Below are positions 1 to 6,758 of a DNA stretch of 64,000 bases, in pieces; the stretch's first letter is position 1, and each line of letters begins with the position of its first letter. Source of the stretch: Marinobacter psychrophilus (lineage in GTDB: Bacteria; Pseudomonadota; Gammaproteobacteria; Pseudomonadales; Oleiphilaceae). Below the pieces are notes generated by a model that did no database searches, was not told the origin of the DNA, and saw only the letters and a list, made by a program, of their open reading frames with translations. The DNA is taken from positions 2,294,001 to 2,358,000 of the forward strand of contig NZ_CP011494.1 of assembly GCF_001043175.1 (NCBI RefSeq), in the 5' to 3' direction. Both the position numbers and the translations under genes were made by a program.

Positions 1-168
1 CTTGCCTTCGAAGATCTTTGCAATACCAACTGCAGCAACGATGGTGATTACAATGACATGGTCGTAGGCATCTCCGACGTAATCCCGGTCCCCGAGCCCG
101 GCACCCTGGCCCTCCTCGGCCTTGGCCTTGCAGGACTTGGCGCAGCTCGCCGTCGTCAGAAAGCCTGA
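1..168 (+). CDS. PEP-CTERM protein, C-terminal part (cut by window edge)
   Basis: Open from the window edge to TGA at 166-168; 55 residues are visible. The part before the sorting signal has the F-E-D-L and D-Y-N-D-M-V-V pattern seen near the end of DUF4114-type surface proteins. The tail is a textbook PEP-CTERM signal: VPEPGTLALLGLGLAGLG followed by AARRRQKA, that is a PEP motif, a hydrophobic span and a basic end. Such proteins are exported by Sec and processed by exosortase (xrtA lies at 6138). Length and signal peptide are outside the window. A terminator follows at 188. Confidence 0.85.
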   Translation, partial: LAFEDLCNTNCSNDGDYNDMVVGISDVIPVPEPGTLALLGLGLAGLGAARRRQKA

Positions 169-187
169 TTTCGGTTGAGTAGTAAGA

Positions 188-211
188 AGCCAGCTTCGGC
201 TGGCTTTTTTT
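188..211 (+). terminator. Intrinsic terminator of the first PEP-CTERM gene
   Basis: AGCCAGC-TTCG-GCTGGCT stem-loop with a UUCG tetraloop and a run of T, 20 bases after the stop codon. The same hairpin, with small changes, follows the other PEP-CTERM gene ends in this region. Confidence 0.85.
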
Positions 212-289
212 ATTTTAAATTTGTGTATTTCCAATTCTGAATAACCAGCACTTTCCTCAGCACTATCAACACCCCCCCCTAAAAACGAA

Positions 290-306
290 CGTCGACTTTC
301 TTTACG
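290..306 (+). promoter_or_regulatory. 17-bp YGTCG-N9-ACR element (distal, block R copy 1)
   Basis: CGTCGACTTTCTTTACG. It shares the YGTCG start and the ACR end, at 17-bp total length, with eight other sites in the window. It lies 209 bp upstream of the proximal element at 499, so it could be a second enhancer site. The assignment rests on the pattern alone. Confidence 0.4.
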
Positions 307-498
307 CTATCGCTCATTACCTTACATTACCTCGACCTATTGATTTTAAGACTTGTCATGGGGAACTCACGCAACTTGAACGAGCGATAGATCTATGCGG
401 CTGCCGAGAACGAAAATCCCTCTGTAAAGGTGACATCGTTGTATTCCCTAGCGAATTACGCTCCCCATGCAAGAACTGCAAAATCACGACAGTCACGG

Positions 499-515
499 CG
501 TCGACATTTTATACA
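499..515 (+). promoter_or_regulatory. 17-bp YGTCG-N9-ACR element (proximal, block R copy 1)
   Basis: CGTCGACATTTTATACA. It ends 76 bp before the -24 dinucleotide of the sigma-54-like sequence at 589, the same spacing as for the elements at 1021, 3009 and 5209. Confidence 0.55.
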
Positions 516-588
516 CTTACCATAACCTCGCACTCGCGATTACTTTTTAACCGATTCTACCCTTCTGTATTTTGTGTATTTTTGTAAC

Positions 589-606
589 TTGACCGCTATA
601 TTGCTT
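589..606 (+). promoter_or_regulatory. Degenerate sigma-54-type promoter (block R copy 1)
   Basis: TTGACCGCTATATTGCTT. The -12 TTGC is intact and the 10-bp spacing is kept, but the -24 GG is GA. A transcript started here would meet the terminator at 642 after about 25 nt of leader, giving an RNA of roughly 45-50 nt. Confidence 0.45.
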
Positions 607-641
607 TCTGAAGCTACTAGCCGCTTAGGGTTAAGTGAAAA

Positions 642-664
642 AGTCAGCTTCGGCTGGCTTTTTT
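642..664 (+). terminator. Terminator closing block R copy 1
   Basis: AGTCAGC-TTCG-GCTGGCT hairpin (one G-T pair) followed by T residues. It is the same hairpin family as the PEP-CTERM gene terminators, but it has no gene in front of it. Confidence 0.75.
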
Positions 665-682
665 ATGGGCCAAAACCAGACT

Positions 683-707
683 AGGGACAGATTTCAAATC
701 TGTCCCT
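683..707. repeat. Dispersed 25-bp palindrome (GGGACAGATTT type)
   Basis: GGGACAGATTT, one base, then AAATCTGTCCC: a perfect palindrome. Close relatives occur at 56417, 56458, 57641, 57680 and 57717 in the prp operon. It behaves as a short dispersed REP-like element, and the origin as a REP family is inference. Confidence 0.6.
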
Positions 708-825
708 GCCTTGCTTATCGAGCAGGCACTGGCGCCGGAAAGTGTGGAGATGCAGGAGCACCTGAATACTGTAAAGCAATCTATGTAAAATTTTCTGACA
801 CTACCTCAAAACGCCCCACTTATAA

Positions 826-862
826 GGGCTGCTGAACCACACGTTCAGCAGCCCTTTTTTTA
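826..862 (+). terminator. Strong intrinsic terminator-like hairpin
   Basis: GGGCTGCTGAAC, a 5-base loop, then GTTCAGCAGCCC and seven T residues. No convincing gene precedes it. The short open frame across 635-835 starts inside a terminator and has no ribosome site, so this hairpin may be left over from a lost gene. Confidence 0.7.
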
Positions 863-1020
863 TGGCGTATCAGGTTTTTTTACACAGACCCAGGAAGCGG
901 CTCGCACCAACGTAACCCCCCTAAGCATGATCAAACCAAGCTCCAGACAGGCCAGAGCCGGAAAGATCTCGTTTTACATGGCACAGCAAACCCCCATGGC
1001 CGCCTCAACACAAATACTGG

Positions 1021-1037
1021 TGTCGACATTTTATACA
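1021..1037 (+). promoter_or_regulatory. 17-bp YGTCG-N9-ACR element upstream of PEP-CTERM gene 1229
   Basis: TGTCGACATTTTATACA; it includes the palindrome TGTCGACA. It ends 76 bp before the -24 GG of the sigma-54 promoter at 1111. The likely role is the binding site of an NtrC-family activator. In XrtA systems PrsR fills that role, but prsK/prsR are not in this window. Confidence 0.6.
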
Positions 1038-1110
1038 TATATCCCAGAATCGCTCTTTTTTTCAGTCTTAAATATACTCTAACCTACTGTATTAAATGTT
1101 AATTAATAAC

Positions 1111-1127
1111 TTGGCCTTTTTTTTGCT
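1111..1127 (+). promoter_or_regulatory. Sigma-54 promoter of PEP-CTERM gene 1229
   Basis: TTGGCCTTTTTTTTGCT: GG at 1113-1114, 10 bases, GC at 1125-1126, the defining -24/-12 layout. It leaves a leader of about 90 nt before the ATG at 1229. Confidence 0.7.
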
Positions 1128-1228
1128 AGCAATACATCAAGTCTAAAGCTGCCCAAAGTTAAGACTCAAAACCTCCCGGCTCAAATCATTTTTGGCGCAG
1201 AGATCAACAAAACCACAGGTGAATCATC

Positions 1229-1870
1229 ATGAAAAAAGTACAACTGAGAACCGCACTCCTTACAGGCGTTGTAGCTGCTGCCGTTTTGAGCGTGAGCTCG
1301 CTAGCAAACGCAAATCTTCTTACTAATGGTAGTTTCGAAGACCCAGGGGTTTCTGGATCTACGTTCCTGACAAGTCTGCCAGGATGGGGCTCAACTGGAA
1401 AAGTAGAGCTTTGGAACCGTGACATTGGCGCTCAACCGAGGGGACCTGCCCCATACGATGGATCCCAGTACCTCGAGTTAAACTCTACGAATGGCGGCCC
1501 TTACTCAATTTTCCAAAGCTTTGATTCAGTAATCGGAAGCATCTATGAGGTGTCTTTCGCTTACAGCGCAAGAGCAAACACCAACCCAGCAGAAGAGTTC
1601 AGCTTTTACCTCGGAGACGAAAGTGATAACGGAGACACATTTAACATCGTTAATGGGCCAAGAGGAGACTGGTCTCTCGCCACTTACAATTTTATGGCGA
1701 CATCAGAAACTTCTAAGATAGCGTTCAAAGCCATCGTTCCATCCACTGGCACCATAGGGAACTTTCTGGACAACGTCATCGTTACTGACGTTCCAGAGCC
1801 TGGCACACTAGCTCTTCTGGGCCTCGGCATTGCCGGCCTGGGCGCAGCCCGTCGTCGTCAGAAAGCCTGA
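1229..1870 (+). CDS. PEP-CTERM exported protein, DUF642/galactose-binding-like
   Basis: 213 residues. Residues 1-28 form a signal peptide (KK start, hydrophobic core, cut near ANA-N). The mature part opens with NLLTNGSFEDPG, typical of DUF642-like carbohydrate-binding beta-sandwich proteins, and ends with VPEPGTLALLGLGIAGLG and AARRRQKA, the exosortase sorting signal. The role is probably a matrix or surface protein processed by XrtA. AGGTGA sits 8 bases before the ATG. It is paralogous to the protein at 50204: both have NGSFE, E(I/L)WN, an FAY-x-AR pattern, EEFSF, TGT-GNF(I/L)D and the tail. Expected to depend on sigma-54 through the promoter at 1111. Confidence 0.9.
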   Translation: MKKVQLRTALLTGVVAAAVLSVSSLANANLLTNGSFEDPGVSGSTFLTSLPGWGSTGKVELWNRDIGAQPRGPAPYDGSQYLELNSTNGGPYSIFQSFDSVIGSIYEVSFAYSARANTNPAEEFSFYLGDESDNGDTFNIVNGPRGDWSLATYNFMATSETSKIAFKAIVPSTGTIGNFLDNVIVTDVPEPGTLALLGLGIAGLGAARRRQKA

Positions 1871-2608
1871 TTGTTCAGCATTGAAAAAGGCCAGCTTCAG
1901 CTGGCTTTTTTTTGTCTTGTTTTTGTGTTTGCCCAAACCTGAAAGCCCAGTATGCTGAACACGTTTATAACACTCGGTGGACGCGCAATGTTACGGAAAA
2001 CACTACAAAATATCCCAGTAGCAAAACCCTATTTGCTGGCTACTGCGATCTCTGTTTTGATCTTCTTGCCCACCTGGGTCAGGCTTGGCGAGGCTTGGCT
2101 AGAATTCGAACAAGTCCTCGCCCACGGCCTCGCAACCGCACTCATTTTTCTGTGGTTGGTTATCACCCACCCGCCGGCGCCAAATAAAGCGTTAACCCAT
2201 CAGCAAAGGCCCTTTTACAAAACCGGCGCACTGGCCTTAATTGTGATCACCCTGGGCTGGGCCGCGCTGGAACCTGCCCGCATCGACACCCTCGCCTATT
2301 TTGCCCTGCCCGCGGGCATCGCTGGCGTAACCTGGGCGTTACTGGGCTAGCAGCGCCTAATCAGCTTTTTGCCTTACATTCTGGTTTTGTCACTATCGTT
2401 ACCGTTCTGGACCGATTTAGTACCGGCACTCGTCCACCTTGCAAGCGCCGTAGTGGGTACCTGGGTGCGCTGGATGGATATGCCAGCACTCATAGAAGGC
2501 AACAGCATTACCGTGCCCTTCGGCCGGCTGGTCATTGAAGACGGCTGCTCCGGTACTCGCTACTTCGCCATCACTATCCTGCTGGACGCCATGACATCTA
2601 TATTGAAC
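1846..2608 (+). repeat. Duplicated block D, copy 1 (PEP-CTERM end, terminator, 5' part of xrtA)
   Basis: About 760 bp aligning without gaps, at a constant offset of 4150, to 5996-6758. It starts in the arginine-rich tail codons of the upstream PEP-CTERM gene and ends inside the exosortase reading frame. The left junction lies in PEP-CTERM tail sequence and the right junction joins another PEP-CTERM tail, so the copy probably arose by recombination at those tails. Confidence 0.85.
1886..1913 (+). terminator. Terminator of PEP-CTERM gene 1229
   Basis: GCCAGC-TTCA-GCTGGC stem with eight T residues, 20 bases after the stop. It is nearly identical to the terminator at 6036, because both lie in the duplicated block D. 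Confidence 0.85.
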
Positions 2609-2610
2609 GA
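1988..2610 (+). pseudogene. Truncated exosortase A (xrtA) copy
   Basis: The first ~208 codons of xrtA (compare 6138). One in-frame TAG at 2348-2350 replaces the TGG codon of the intact copy. The frame then stays open and keeps the catalytic-cysteine motif (E-D-G-C-S-G). Homology stops at about 2608, before the conserved Arg and His of the family, and the sequence runs into a PEP-CTERM tail in another frame. It cannot make a working exosortase. The ATG context is the same as for intact xrtA. Few substitutions separate the copies, so the duplication is recent or is kept similar by gene conversion. Confidence 0.9.
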
Positions 2611-2612
2611 CA

Positions 2613-2693
2613 GTCCCAGAGCCAGGCACCTTGACTCTTCTAGGTCTTGGTATTGTAGGCCTTGGCGCAGCCCGTCGGCGCCAGAAGTCTTGA
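2613..2693 (+). pseudogene. Orphan PEP-CTERM sorting-signal remnant
   Basis: 27 codons including TGA read VPEPGTLTLLGLGIVGLG then AARRRQKS: a complete sorting signal without its protein. The frame differs from that of the xrtA fragment just upstream, so the two are not translated as a fusion. It is followed by the usual terminator. It is the 3' stump of a PEP-CTERM gene whose body was replaced by xrtA sequence. Confidence 0.9.
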
Positions 2694-2710
2694 TTTAATC
2701 AGGCCTGAAA

Positions 2711-2737
2711 AAAGCCAGCTTCGGCTGGCTTTTTTTG
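2711..2737 (+). terminator. Terminator after the PEP-CTERM remnant
   Basis: AGCCAGC-TTCG-GCTGGCT plus seven T residues; the first element of block R copy 2. Confidence 0.85.
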
Positions 2738-2809
2738 TTTTAAATTTGTGTATTTCCAATTCTGAATAACCAGCACCTGCCTCAGTACTATCAAAACCCC
2801 AGTAAAAAG

Positions 2810-2826
2810 CGTCGACTTTCTTTACG
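2810..2826 (+). promoter_or_regulatory. 17-bp YGTCG-N9-ACR element (distal, block R copy 2)
   Basis: CGTCGACTTTCTTTACG, identical to the site at 290-306. Confidence 0.4.
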
Positions 2827-3008
2827 CTGTCGCTCATTACCTCAACCTATTGATTTTAAAACTTGCCATGGGGAACTCGCGCAACTTGAACGAGCGATAG
2901 ATCTATACAGCTGCCGAGAACGAAAATCCCTCTGTAAAGGTGACATCGTTGTATTCCCTAGCGAATTACGTTCCCCATGCAAAAACTGCAAAATCACGAC
3001 AGGCACGG

Positions 3009-3025
3009 CGTCGACATTTTATACA
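3009..3025 (+). promoter_or_regulatory. 17-bp YGTCG-N9-ACR element (proximal, block R copy 2)
   Basis: CGTCGACATTTTATACA, identical to 499-515. It ends 76 bp before the -24 position at 3101. Confidence 0.55.
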
Positions 3026-3098
3026 CTTACCGTACCCTCGCACTGGCGATTACTTTTTAACCGATTCTACCCTTTTGTATTTCGTGTACTTTTATAAC

Positions 3099-3116
3099 TT
3101 GACCGCTATATTGCTT
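3099..3116 (+). promoter_or_regulatory. Degenerate sigma-54-type promoter (block R copy 2)
   Basis: Same sequence as at 589-606, with GA in place of GG at -24 and TTGC at -12. Both copies share the GA, so the change came before the duplication or was spread by conversion. Confidence 0.45.
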
Positions 3117-3151
3117 TCTGAAGCTACTAGCCGCTTAGGGTTAAGTGAAAA

Positions 3152-3175
3152 AGTCAGCTTCGGCTGGTTTTTTTT
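3152..3175 (+). terminator. Terminator closing block R copy 2; intron target
   Basis: AGTCAGC-TTCG-GCTGG hairpin with eight T residues. The group II intron begins at the next base, the site preference known for bacterial group IIC introns. Confidence 0.75.
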
Positions 3176-3617
3176 GTGCGCCCGGCACGGGCGCACTCCT
3201 GGAGGTGCAAGTCCTCCCGTAAGCTGGCCACAGCGAACGAAGTGAAGCGCAACTGAGGAAGGGTGACCGACCGTGGGGAGGAAGCGTGGAGCGTAAACCG
3301 TGAGCCGATGAACAAGAATCGGATATGAGGCACTGCTAAGCAGGGCGAGCGGGCAAGAAGCCGCGAAGCTCTTGTGGCCAAAGCGAGGTGGTGTATATCC
3401 GGCGGTTGTGCGGTGAAGGAGTGTGTTCTTACCCGGGGAGATCTCGCCTCATGCCTGAAAGGGCGACGTGGAAACACGGAGCGAGAAGTCAGCAGAGGCC
3501 ATAGTAGCTCCACCACGGAGCGAAGGGCCGAACGAGAAGGAGCGTCAAACGACTTGACGATGAGGTCTGCCAGGCATCAGATGCCCGCATACGCGGGGCG
3601 GGTCACGCAACGGGAAG

Positions 3618-4922
3618 GTGAAGCCTTGCCGTTGCGTGTCCCGCGATGAAACAGAACTCCCGCGTCGAGATCCGAAGGGCGCAGAGCGAAGCCTGCTAGA
3701 ACAGGCGTTCGCGCGAGAGAATATGCAACGGGCATGGAAGCGCGTAAAGGCGAACAAAGGCGCCGCAGGTGTCGACGGTCTGGATATCAGCCAAATCGCC
3801 GAACACCTGAGATGGGCTTGGCCTGACCTTCGGCAGCAACTGCTGGAAGGCACGTACCGGCCACAGCCTGTCCGTCGGGTAGGTATACCGAAACCGGACG
3901 GAAGTGAGCGGGAACTGGGTATCCCCACCGTGACCGACCGTCTGATTCAACAAGCACTGCTGCACGTGCTGCAACCTCTGATTGATCCTACCTTCAGCGA
4001 GCACAGTCGCGGCTTTCGCCCGGGCCGCCGTGCCCACGATGCCGTTCTGTCCGCCCAGCGATACGTCCAGCAAGGCCGCCACATTGTGGTTGATGTGGAT
4101 TTGTCCAAGTTCTTTGATCGCGTCAATCACGACATTCTGATCGACCGCCTGAGGAAACGCGTGAACGACCCCGGTCTGATCCGGCTGGTTCGCGCCTACC
4201 TGAACGCGGGGATTATGGAGGGTGGTGTGATCACCCGGCGAGTGGACGGGACGCCGCAAGGCGGCCCCCTATCGCCGCTGCTGGCCAACGTGCTGCTGGA
4301 TGAAGTGGATCGGGAGCTGGAACGCCGAGGGCACTGTTTTGCCCGATACGCCGATGACTGCAACGTTTACGTGCGCAGCCAGAAGGCGGGAGAGCGGGTG
4401 ATGCGGCTGCTGAGGCGCTGCTACGACACACTGCATTTGAAGATTAACGAATCCAAGAGTGCAGTGACGAGCGTGTTTGGACGCAAGTTCCTTGGCTATG
4501 CTTTATGGCAGAGTCCGAACGGCGACGTCCGCCGTGCGGTCTCAGCGAAGGCATTGCAAGCGTTCAAGTTGCGGATCCGGCAACTGACTCGACGTTCGGG
4601 AGGGCGCAGCATGGAACAAGTGGTGGAGAAGCTTCGACGCTATCTGCTGGGCTGGAAAGGTTACTTCAAGCTGTCGCAAACTCCACGCATCTGGCGCTCG
4701 CTGGATGGATGGATACGTCGGCGTTTGAGGGCTATGCAGCTTAAGCAGTGGCGACGAGGTAAGACGATCTATCGGGAGCTGATGCGTCTGGGTGCAAATC
4801 CCTGGGTGGCACAATCGGTAGCGGCTCTGAGCCGGCGCTGGTGGCACAATAGCTTGTCTGCTATCCACAACGTGTTGACGGTTGCCTATTTCGATCGGCT
4901 AGGTGTGCCAAGACTCTCATGA
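3618..4922 (+). CDS. ltrA: Group II intron reverse transcriptase/maturase
   Basis: 434 residues from GTG at 3618. The reverse transcriptase domain spans about residues 25-290: SRGFRPGR block, VDVDLSKFFDRVNHD (first Asp pair), GTPQGGPLSPLLAN and the catalytic FARYADD. The maturase/thumb region runs over about 300-420 (KLRRYLLGWKGYF and WIRRRLR). No HNH endonuclease follows, so it should rely on nicks or single-stranded DNA at forks for mobility. It binds its own intron RNA for splicing and retrohoming. The start is uncertain: ATG at 3645 is out of frame, and GTG is the first plausible codon. GC content is higher than in the flanks. Confidence 0.92.
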   Translation: MKPCRCVSRDETELPRRDPKGAERSLLEQAFARENMQRAWKRVKANKGAAGVDGLDISQIAEHLRWAWPDLRQQLLEGTYRPQPVRRVGIPKPDGSERELGIPTVTDRLIQQALLHVLQPLIDPTFSEHSRGFRPGRRAHDAVLSAQRYVQQGRHIVVDVDLSKFFDRVNHDILIDRLRKRVNDPGLIRLVRAYLNAGIMEGGVITRRVDGTPQGGPLSPLLANVLLDEVDRELERRGHCFARYADDCNVYVRSQKAGERVMRLLRRCYDTLHLKINESKSAVTSVFGRKFLGYALWQSPNGDVRRAVSAKALQAFKLRIRQLTRRSGGRSMEQVVEKLRRYLLGWKGYFKLSQTPRIWRSLDGWIRRRLRAMQLKQWRRGKTIYRELMRLGANPWVAQSVAALSRRWWHNSLSAIHNVLTVAYFDRLGVPRLS

Positions 4923-4934
4923 CCTCAACGTCTC

Positions 4935-5008
4935 GAACCGCCCGGTGCGGACCCGCATGCCGGGTGGTGTGGGAGGGGCGGAGCCTCATGGCTCCCCCCT
5001 ATCCCGAT
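4935..5008 (+). ncRNA. Group II intron domains V and VI
   Basis: Domain V: CCGCCCGG pairs with CCGGGTGG around an inner TGCGG-ACC-CGCA hairpin. Domain VI: the strand beginning GGGAGGGGCGGAGCC pairs with GGCTCCCCCC. The A at 5001 lies eight bases from the 3' end, where the branch-point adenosine is expected. Both domains look intact, so the intron may still splice. Confidence 0.75.
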
Positions 5009-5074
5009 ATGTTCAAAAATTGAGCTTTATACAGTCGAAACACGCAGCATCCATTCAACCTACCTGGAAAGCCC

Positions 5075-5103
5075 ATGCTTTTCCCGATCGTTCTTGCAGG
5101 CGT
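5075..5103 (+). pseudogene. Remnant of the manC start
   Basis: ATGCTTTTCCCGATCG and the next dozen bases match the first ~9 codons of manC at 8566 (M-L-F-P-I-V-L-A-G) with one substitution. The match breaks at 5103, where a 17-bp regulatory element begins. A short weaker similarity continues upstream. It marks a former junction with the manC end of the locus. Confidence 0.75.
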
Positions 5104-5117
5104 CGAAATTATTGACG
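5101..5117 (+). promoter_or_regulatory. 17-bp YGTCG-N9-ACR element (distal, PEP-CTERM gene 5454)
   Basis: CGTCGAAATTATTGACG, within the longer inverted repeat GCGTC...GACGC. It lies 108 bp upstream of its close relative at 5209. Confidence 0.5.
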
Positions 5118-5208
5118 CAACAAATAATCGCAAGCTCCCGTAGCGATGGCGACTTCAAACCCTATTGCTAACATTACCGCCCCGACTGGTCCTCGCAAAA
5201 TTAACCTG

Positions 5209-5225
5209 AACATTAACTGTCGAAA
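5209..5225 (+). promoter_or_regulatory. 17-bp YGTCG-N9-ACR element (proximal, PEP-CTERM gene 5454)
   Basis: TGTCGAAATAATTGACA. It ends 76 bp before the -24 GG at 5301. Confidence 0.6.
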
Positions 5226-5298
5226 TAATTGACACCTTGTGTAATGGCTATGACCGAAAAATACTTCATATTATTGATTTTATGGTATTTATGTTATT

Positions 5299-5316
5299 CA
5301 GGCATCATGTTTGCTT
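5299..5316 (+). promoter_or_regulatory. Sigma-54 promoter of PEP-CTERM gene 5454
   Basis: CAGGCATCATGTTTGCTT: GG at 5301-5302, 10 bases, GC at 5313-5314. It matches the promoter at 50143 closely (GGCA-C-A-GTTTGCTT). The leader would be about 128 nt. Gene-free sequence 5009-5453 is otherwise explained by the manC remnant and the two elements. Confidence 0.7.
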
Positions 5317-5453
5317 AAATCTAGTTGCGCGAATAATAACGCAAAAGTAAAAAGTTAACTCAGGCCAAACCAGTCCGCAAGGTTGGTACGGAAAGTTACA
5401 GACCTGCAAAGCCAGATGTTTGAACTACATAACGTTTACCAAAGGACTAAATC

Positions 5454-6020
5454 ATGATCAAAAAATTAATGTGTGCATGCGCCTTGTCGGCGGTTTCTAG
5501 TGTTGCATCTGCGGCGATTATCAGCTTTGACTTTACTGGCGGTAGCAATGCTTTCGGCGACCCCTTACTATTTTCGCAAGATGGCTTAGACCTTTCAGTA
5601 TCAGGAAATCCGGGTGTCGCTGTAGACAGAGACTCAGGATTGGGCGTATTGAGCAGCCTGTTTGACACCAGTTATCAAGTTGACGGTTTTGGTCCTGACG
5701 ACACGTTATCAATGGTGTTTGGCGAATCCGTTACACTGTTATCGGTTCTGTTCGGAGCGGTCGGAGCGAATGATGACTTTACTTTGGCCGTGAATGGCAC
5801 TTTATTAAGTAGAGACATTCCAAATGGAAATTTGTTCGACTTCAGCAGTTTTAACTTTTTCAGTACTTCGTTCGATTTCAGCGTTGCCGGTTTTAATGAT
5901 GACTACTATATCAGTGGTATCAACGTAAGAACCGTTGATGTTCCCGAGCCCGGCACTCTTGCCCTACTAGGCCTAGGCCTGGCAGGTCTGGGCGTAGCCC
6001 GTCGTCGTCAGAAAGCCTGA
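5454..6020 (+). CDS. PEP-CTERM exported protein
   Basis: 188 residues. Signal peptide 1-21 (MIKKLMCACALSAVSSVASA, cut at ASA-A). The mature region is acidic and rich in Phe, Gly and Ser with no motif I can name. The sorting signal VPEPGTLALLGLGLAGLG plus VARRRQKA ends the protein. AAGGA lies 9 bases before the ATG. It sits 117 bp upstream of xrtA with a terminator between them, so the two are probably transcribed separately. The molecular role is unknown; XrtA processing is inferred from the tail. Confidence 0.88.
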   Translation: MIKKLMCACALSAVSSVASAAIISFDFTGGSNAFGDPLLFSQDGLDLSVSGNPGVAVDRDSGLGVLSSLFDTSYQVDGFGPDDTLSMVFGESVTLLSVLFGAVGANDDFTLAVNGTLLSRDIPNGNLFDFSSFNFFSTSFDFSVAGFNDDYYISGINVRTVDVPEPGTLALLGLGLAGLGVARRRQKA

Positions 6021-6758
6021 TTGTTCAGCATTGCAAAAGGCCAGCTTCAGCTGGCCTTTTTTTATCTTGTTTTTGTGTTTGCCCAAGTCTGAATACCCAG
6101 TATCCTGAATACCGTTACAACACCCGGTGGACGCGCGATGTTACGGAAAACACTACAAAATATACCGGTAGCAAAACCCTATTTGCTGGCTACCGCAATC
6201 GCAGTTTTGATCTTCTTGCCCACCTGGGTCAGGCTTGCCGAAGCTTGGCTAGAATTCGAACAAGTCCTCGCCCACGGCCTGGCAACCGCACTCATTTTTC
6301 TCTGGTTGGTTATCACCCACCCGCCGGCGCCCAATAAAGCGTTAACCCATCAGCAAAGGCCCTTTTACAAAACCGGCGCACTGGCCTTAATTGTGATCAC
6401 CCTGGGCTGGGCCGTGCTCGAACTTGCCCGCATCGACACCCTCGCCTATTTTGCCCTGCCCGCGGGCATCGCTGGCGTAACCTGGGCGTTACTGGGCTGG
6501 CAGCGCCTAATCAGCTTTTTGCCCTACATTCTGGTTTTGTCACTATCGTTACCTTTCTGGGCCGATTTAGTACCGGCACTAGTGCATCTTGCAAGCGCAG
6601 TAGTAGGCACCTGGGTGCGCTGGATGGATATGCCAGCACTCATAGAAGGTAACAGCATTACCGTGCCCTTCGGCCGGCTGGTCATTGAAGACGGCTGCTC
6701 CGGTATTCGCTACTTCGCCATTTCTATTCTGCTAGCTGCCATGACATCCATCCTGAAC
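5996..6758 (+). repeat. Duplicated block D, copy 2 (intact context)
   Basis: The counterpart of 1846-2608: end of a PEP-CTERM gene, terminator and first 207 codons of xrtA. Here xrtA continues intact, so this is taken as the parental copy. Confidence 0.85.
6036..6064 (+). terminator. Terminator between PEP-CTERM gene 5454 and xrtA
   Basis: GGCCAGC-TTCA-GCTGGCC stem followed by seven T residues. It separates a sigma-54-driven substrate gene from the exosortase operon. Confidence 0.85.

Larger units (their letters stand above)
188..664 (+). repeat. Duplicated block R, copy 1 (terminator to terminator)
   Basis: About 475 bp nearly identical, with scattered substitutions and one 10-bp length difference, to 2713-3173. 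It starts at the terminator of a PEP-CTERM gene and ends at a second terminator at 642-664. Inside are two 17-bp YGTCG-N9-ACR elements and a sigma-54-like promoter, but no gene. I read it as the control region of a PEP-CTERM gene whose coding part is gone, or a unit that makes a very short RNA. It accounts for most of the gene-free stretch 169-664; 708-825 and 863-1020 hold nothing else I can support. Confidence 0.8.
2713..3173 (+). repeat. Duplicated block R, copy 2
   Basis: Matches 188-664 from terminator to terminator. Both 17-bp elements and the sigma-54-like sequence are present, with the same 76-bp spacing for the proximal element. Copy 1 carries about 10 extra bases near 320-335, so the distance between its two elements is 209 rather than 199 bp. 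No gene lies between 2694 and 3175. Confidence 0.8.
3176..5008 (+). mobile_element. Group II intron with its encoded reverse transcriptase
   Basis: The 5' end GTGCGCCCGGCA is a typical bacterial group II intron start. The 3' end carries domain V and domain VI and closes with CTATCCCGAT. Total length is about 1.83 kb, with the reverse transcriptase in domain IV. Flanks: the T tract of a terminator on the left, ATGTTCAAAA on the right. In block R copy 1 the T tract is followed directly by ATGGG, so copy 1 is an unoccupied relative of the site. Insertion right after a terminator hairpin points to the IIC-like targeting mode; the class is not proven from sequence alone. Confidence 0.9.

Noticed and set aside
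635..835. 66-codon plus-strand open frame
   Set aside because: It begins inside a terminator, spans a palindromic repeat, has no ribosome site and encodes no recognisable protein.
3154..3649. Open frames on both strands in the first 450 bases of the intron
   Set aside because: This is the structured RNA part (domains I-III) of the group II intron; the frames have no family features.
5391..5408. TTGGTACGGAAAGTTAC as a sigma-54 promoter of the gene at 5454
   Set aside because: The -12 GC is absent; the sequence at 5299-5316 fits far better and has the phased upstream element.
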